Shown one piece after another: positions 61,578 to 64,000 of a DNA stretch of 64,000 nt. Positions within the stretch are counted from its first letter, which is position 1; the number at the start of each line of letters is the position of its first letter. The position numbers were made by a program, and so were the translations under genes. The notes below the pieces were generated by a model, which had not been told where the DNA came from, ran no database searches, and saw nothing but the letters and a program-made list of their open reading frames with translations. The stretch comes from Alnus glutinosa (taxonomy: Eukaryota; Streptophyta; Magnoliopsida; Fagales; Betulaceae), in assembly GCF_958979055.1 (NCBI RefSeq), contig NC_084891.1, positions 2,546,501 through 2,610,500 of the forward strand, read 5' to 3'.

Positions 61578-61848
61578 CGGTTTAGGACCAAACCGTCCAT
61601 AATTTTCTGGACGGTTTGGTCCCAAACCGTCCATAATTAGTTAGGGACGGTTTGGACAAAACCGTTTGGAATTCTAGACGGTTTTGTCCAAACCGTCCAG
61701 AAATTTATTTAGCGACGTTATATCCTAGACGGTTTTAAACCGTCTAGAAAAAACCGTCTGGAATTGATTCCAGACGGTTTTTTCGCATTTCTGGACGGTT
61801 TAAAACCGTCCAGAATTTGCTTCTTTTTTTTTTTTTTTTGTAGTGGAT
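60463..61848. mobile_element. Non-autonomous CACTA transposon with 3-bp TSD
   Basis: The element 60466-61845 (1380 bp) begins CACTACAAAAAAAA and ends TTTTTTTTGTAGTG, flanked by GAT on both sides (60463-60465 and 61846-61848). CACTA/CMC elements make 3-bp duplications. Both subterminal regions (about 60485-60810 and 61575-61820) are filled with paired modules GACGGTTT-spacer-AAACCGTC, roughly eight on the left and six or seven on the right. No transposase is present. The interior carries gene-like sequence (see 61189-61390) and an A-run of about 40 at 61532-61571. Confidence 0.92.
61189..61390 (+). pseudogene. EXO70-like N-terminal fragment captured inside CACTA element
   Basis: The ATG at 61189 opens MATTTTKSINTGGEDRVLAT, continuing AQQIVKGLNAPN. 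That resembles the N-terminus of plant exocyst EXO70 subunits (pattern EDRVLATAQQIVKSLNTP, from memory). After about 32 codons the similarity ends and the frame continues as Pro/Arg/Ser-rich sequence to a TGA at 61388-61390. Upstream (60960-61180) is GC-richer, 5' UTR-like sequence. Probably a transduplicated gene piece in a Pack-type element, possibly chimeric. Expression unknown. Confidence 0.55.
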
Positions 61849-62559
61849 GAACTGAGGAAGAAATGGAAGAACAATGAAGAACAACAAAATTGGAAAATGA
61901 TATTATATTGAAATTAGGCAAATTCGAGGATGCCTAAAACCTCCGCAAGTAATTCGAGGTACTCCCCCTCCATTTTCAATCTAAGACTGCATTACCATTT
62001 TCATGCCTAAAACATTTAACTAGACTTGTTTATATAGACCCATATAAAGGCCACTAAACTAATAGGCCACTAACTAATAAGGCCCAAGGCCCATTAAACT
62101 ACTAAGGCGGCCCATTAACTAATATATCTGTTACAACTCGCCATACATCGCTCATCTGCAAATCTTCCATAACCTAACACCACGATTCCCAAACCCAGTT
62201 GGGTAAGTAATACCACCCTTAACACATCTTGGCCTAAGACGAAATGTAGCTAAGGAGCGAATAATAGAAAAGAATAAACAATATACGGAAGCGTTAACAG
62301 ACAATATTTGTCCATAAATGTTTGCTTAGGTTGCTAAGCGAAGTGTGTTAAATTCTTGAAGCTAAGGAGGGAGGTAAGTAGATACGATCATGCATTTTCT
62401 TTCTTCTAAATTTTAATGCAATGATTGTCTTAAAATTGTTTTAATCACATTCTATGTTAAGACTAAGGGTTTGAATGTTAAGTTTTAATGGGAGAAGTTG
62501 TAATAACAATAATACAATGGATTGAATTTTAATTTGTTATGAAATGTTTGGTTTACTTT
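61849..62559. other. Intergenic stretch, no gene seen
   Basis: AT-rich sequence with repeated 'aggccca' / 'aggccactaa' words at 62046-62115. Nothing coding is supported. Confidence 0.5.
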
Positions 62560-62930
62560 TGTAACGATCCAAGGAAAAGCGCTAGTCATATCTACGTTAT
62601 CACTCTAAAAAGACTAGTCAATTCGGAGCTTTCCTAGAATCCCTTATAAAGCCCAGTTTCACCTAGTAACTCGACAATGTGGAACTTAACACCCATGAGT
62701 ATCTTTATAAACCACTCACTTTATGTGAGCTATTCATCTCTTCTCAATATGGGATTAGGGTGTTACAAACTCCCTCCTTTAAACCCCTGACGTCCTCGTC
62801 AAGGCCAAGTCATGCGGTGTTCCAGTACTACATGACCTGACGTTATTAGGTGGCTCTGATACCATTTGTAACGACTCAAGGAAAAGCATTTTGGGGTGAT
62901 AGTGTTTTTCCTTGGGTCGTTACAACTTTA
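62560..62930 (-). mobile_element. TRIM-like LTR retroelement, second copy (minus strand)
   Basis: An LTR at 62560-62767 (TGTAACGATCCAAGG...GGGTGTTACA, 208 bp) is followed by a ~100-bp internal segment and TGGCTCTGATACCA (62851-62864), the reverse of an initiator tRNA-Met primer site. A second LTR starts at 62867 (TGTAACGACTCAAGG) but is rearranged: after about 20 bp it turns into an inverted copy and ends 'ccttgggtcgttaca' near 62925. Internal words match the copy at 35709-35806. Confidence 0.8.
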
Positions 62931-63034
62931 ATTTTGAATTTATGAAATTCTTATATCTTATGTTTCTGATTAGAGCGATGAGTAATATAGTCTCCCTATG
63001 GAAATGGGTGTTTCTGATTAGAGTGGTTTTGATA

Positions 63035-63335
63035 ATTATGAAAGTTAAGCTCCCAAGGAGCTACAAATACAGCTGTCCAAGTAAAAACAAAAAAACAAAA
63101 AACAAAAAAGACTCGAGCTTCGTTAATGATCTCTCACGGTTCTCAAAACTTGTCATTTCTTTCATCCAAAAACACTACAAGAGACACGAATGCACCATCT
63201 TCCACACAAGAAATCAGAAGAAAAACAAATAGAAATGCAAGGCAACCCCTTAAAAACAAGAAGGCCTAACAGCTTGAGGGGGAAGCCAGCACAAGCAGCA
63301 ACATGCCCTCAAGAAGTCTAACCTCCTAAAACAAC
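63035..63335 (-). mobile_element. LINE 3' fragment (antisense), second copy
   Basis: Collinear with 31195-31480: 'gaaagttaagctcccaagga', 'caaaaacactacaagagaca', 'caccatcttccacacaagaa' and 'aggcctaacagcttgaggg' occur in the same order with small changes. It lacks the terminal T-run, so the 3' end is truncated. The ORF at 62912-63232 is an antisense by-product. Confidence 0.7.
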
Positions 63336-63636
63336 TGTTAGAGTTGAATATTAAACTTCCCATCCTTTTTATTGATCACTTATCATGTTTAAATAAAAGA
63401 TTACATAGTAAGAATAGAAATAACGTAGATAGTAAATATAATTTTAAAGGGAGACAAATCCCTTATTTTCCTACTAGAGATATTGCTTTATGAGCAACAC
63501 TCCTTATTTTCCTAATAGGGATAATAAATCTATTATTCTCCTAAAGGGGACAATACGTCTCTTACCTTATCTAACAAGAGACCTAATTCTAATTATCTAA
63601 TTGAGCTGTCTTTTCACCGGGTGTAGACCCGTAACA
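63336..63636 (-). mobile_element. Probable solo LTR, Copia type (minus strand)
   Basis: On the minus strand it starts TGTTACGGGTCTACACCC and ends 'ATATTCAACTCTAACA', so TGTT...AACA borders are present. Near the 3' end it shows the usual 'aatctttt' and 'gatcaataaaa' polyadenylation-like words. It adjoins the LINE fragment. The flanking 5-mers do not match, so it may be a rearranged LTR. Confidence 0.5.
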
Positions 63637-64000
63637 GTTAGCAAACAGGCCCTCCACAACTAATTAATCTTCATGTCATGGTGCCGGTTAGAGTTGTAGT
63701 TCAAAAAAAATCACTGTTTGCAACAGTGTTATATTAGTTTTTAATAAATAAAAAAAGAAAACAATGAAATAAATGAACAACAATGGCAATATGCTAAGCT
63801 ACAGACCCAAAATATATCAAAGAATTTTCTGTTCTCTTAATCTAAATTTTTCTAATACACATCACTTGTTATAGACATAAATTAATATACAAACATATAT
63901 CTACATTAAATATAGTCATCTATTGGCTTTGGCTTTGACCAACTGAAAAATATTGCCTATCATCTTCTCATACTCAAGACTCCCCCACCCTTTCTCTTCA
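63637..64000. other. Window end, no gene seen
   Basis: AT-rich, no recognisable coding or structural element. The C/T-rich final bases could be the start of something beyond the window. Confidence 0.45.

Overview
The window is nuclear DNA from a flowering plant, most likely a woody eudicot. The evidence is AT-rich intergenic sequence, GT-AG introns, plant-type non-LTR retrotransposons, many MITEs, a retroelement primed by initiator tRNA-Met, and plant-specific gene families (CIPK kinase, PLS- and P-class pentatricopeptide proteins). The lineage within eudicots is inference only. All names come from reading motifs and recalling families; no search was run.

Layout. 1-7000: repeat-rich intergenic DNA with several MITEs and a ~305-bp tandem duplication. 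7558-9330 (minus): a complete CIPK5/25-type protein kinase gene (449 codons) with one intron. 9331-20230: intergenic, full of TIR elements, including one Mutator-type MITE with a perfect 9-bp target duplication. 20378-34684 (plus): a complete 19-exon TAF5 gene (TFIID/SAGA WD40 subunit); all phases join to 674 residues, and its introns hold LINE fragments, a SINE and a long microsatellite. 35600-38750: a TRIM retroelement and a broken restorer-of-fertility-like (RFL) PPR gene. 42833-44359: an intact E-class PLS PPR gene. 45204-47009: an intact RFL PPR gene (601 residues, 14 complete motifs). 48515-55260: a second, decayed copy of the 3' part of TAF5 plus a third RFL 5' relic. 55552-55986: a bromodomain gene fragment. 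59425-61845: an LTR-like insertion, a foldback MITE and a CACTA transposon carrying an EXO70-like gene fragment. 62560-63640: a second TRIM copy, a LINE tail and a probable solo LTR.

How it fits together. The right half was built by segmental duplication. A block running from TAF5 intron 12 through exon 19 to the 5' end of an RFL gene exists twice (about 28499-36800 and 48515-55260). The RFL gene itself exists as an intact copy, a pseudogene and a 5' relic. Insertions shared by both blocks (LINE, SINE) predate the duplication. Insertions in only one block (a 182-bp MITE with 9-bp target duplication in the copy; a TRIM in the original) probably postdate it. The functional content is one signalling kinase, one general transcription factor and two organelle RNA-binding proteins.

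The observations most worth following are the possible transposon-born intron of the CIPK gene, the CACTA element with paired GACGGTTT/AAACCGTC modules and captured gene sequence, the TAF5/RFL duplication with its insertion chronology, and the readable PPR code of the intact RFL protein. I did not find a clearly new multi-gene biological system.
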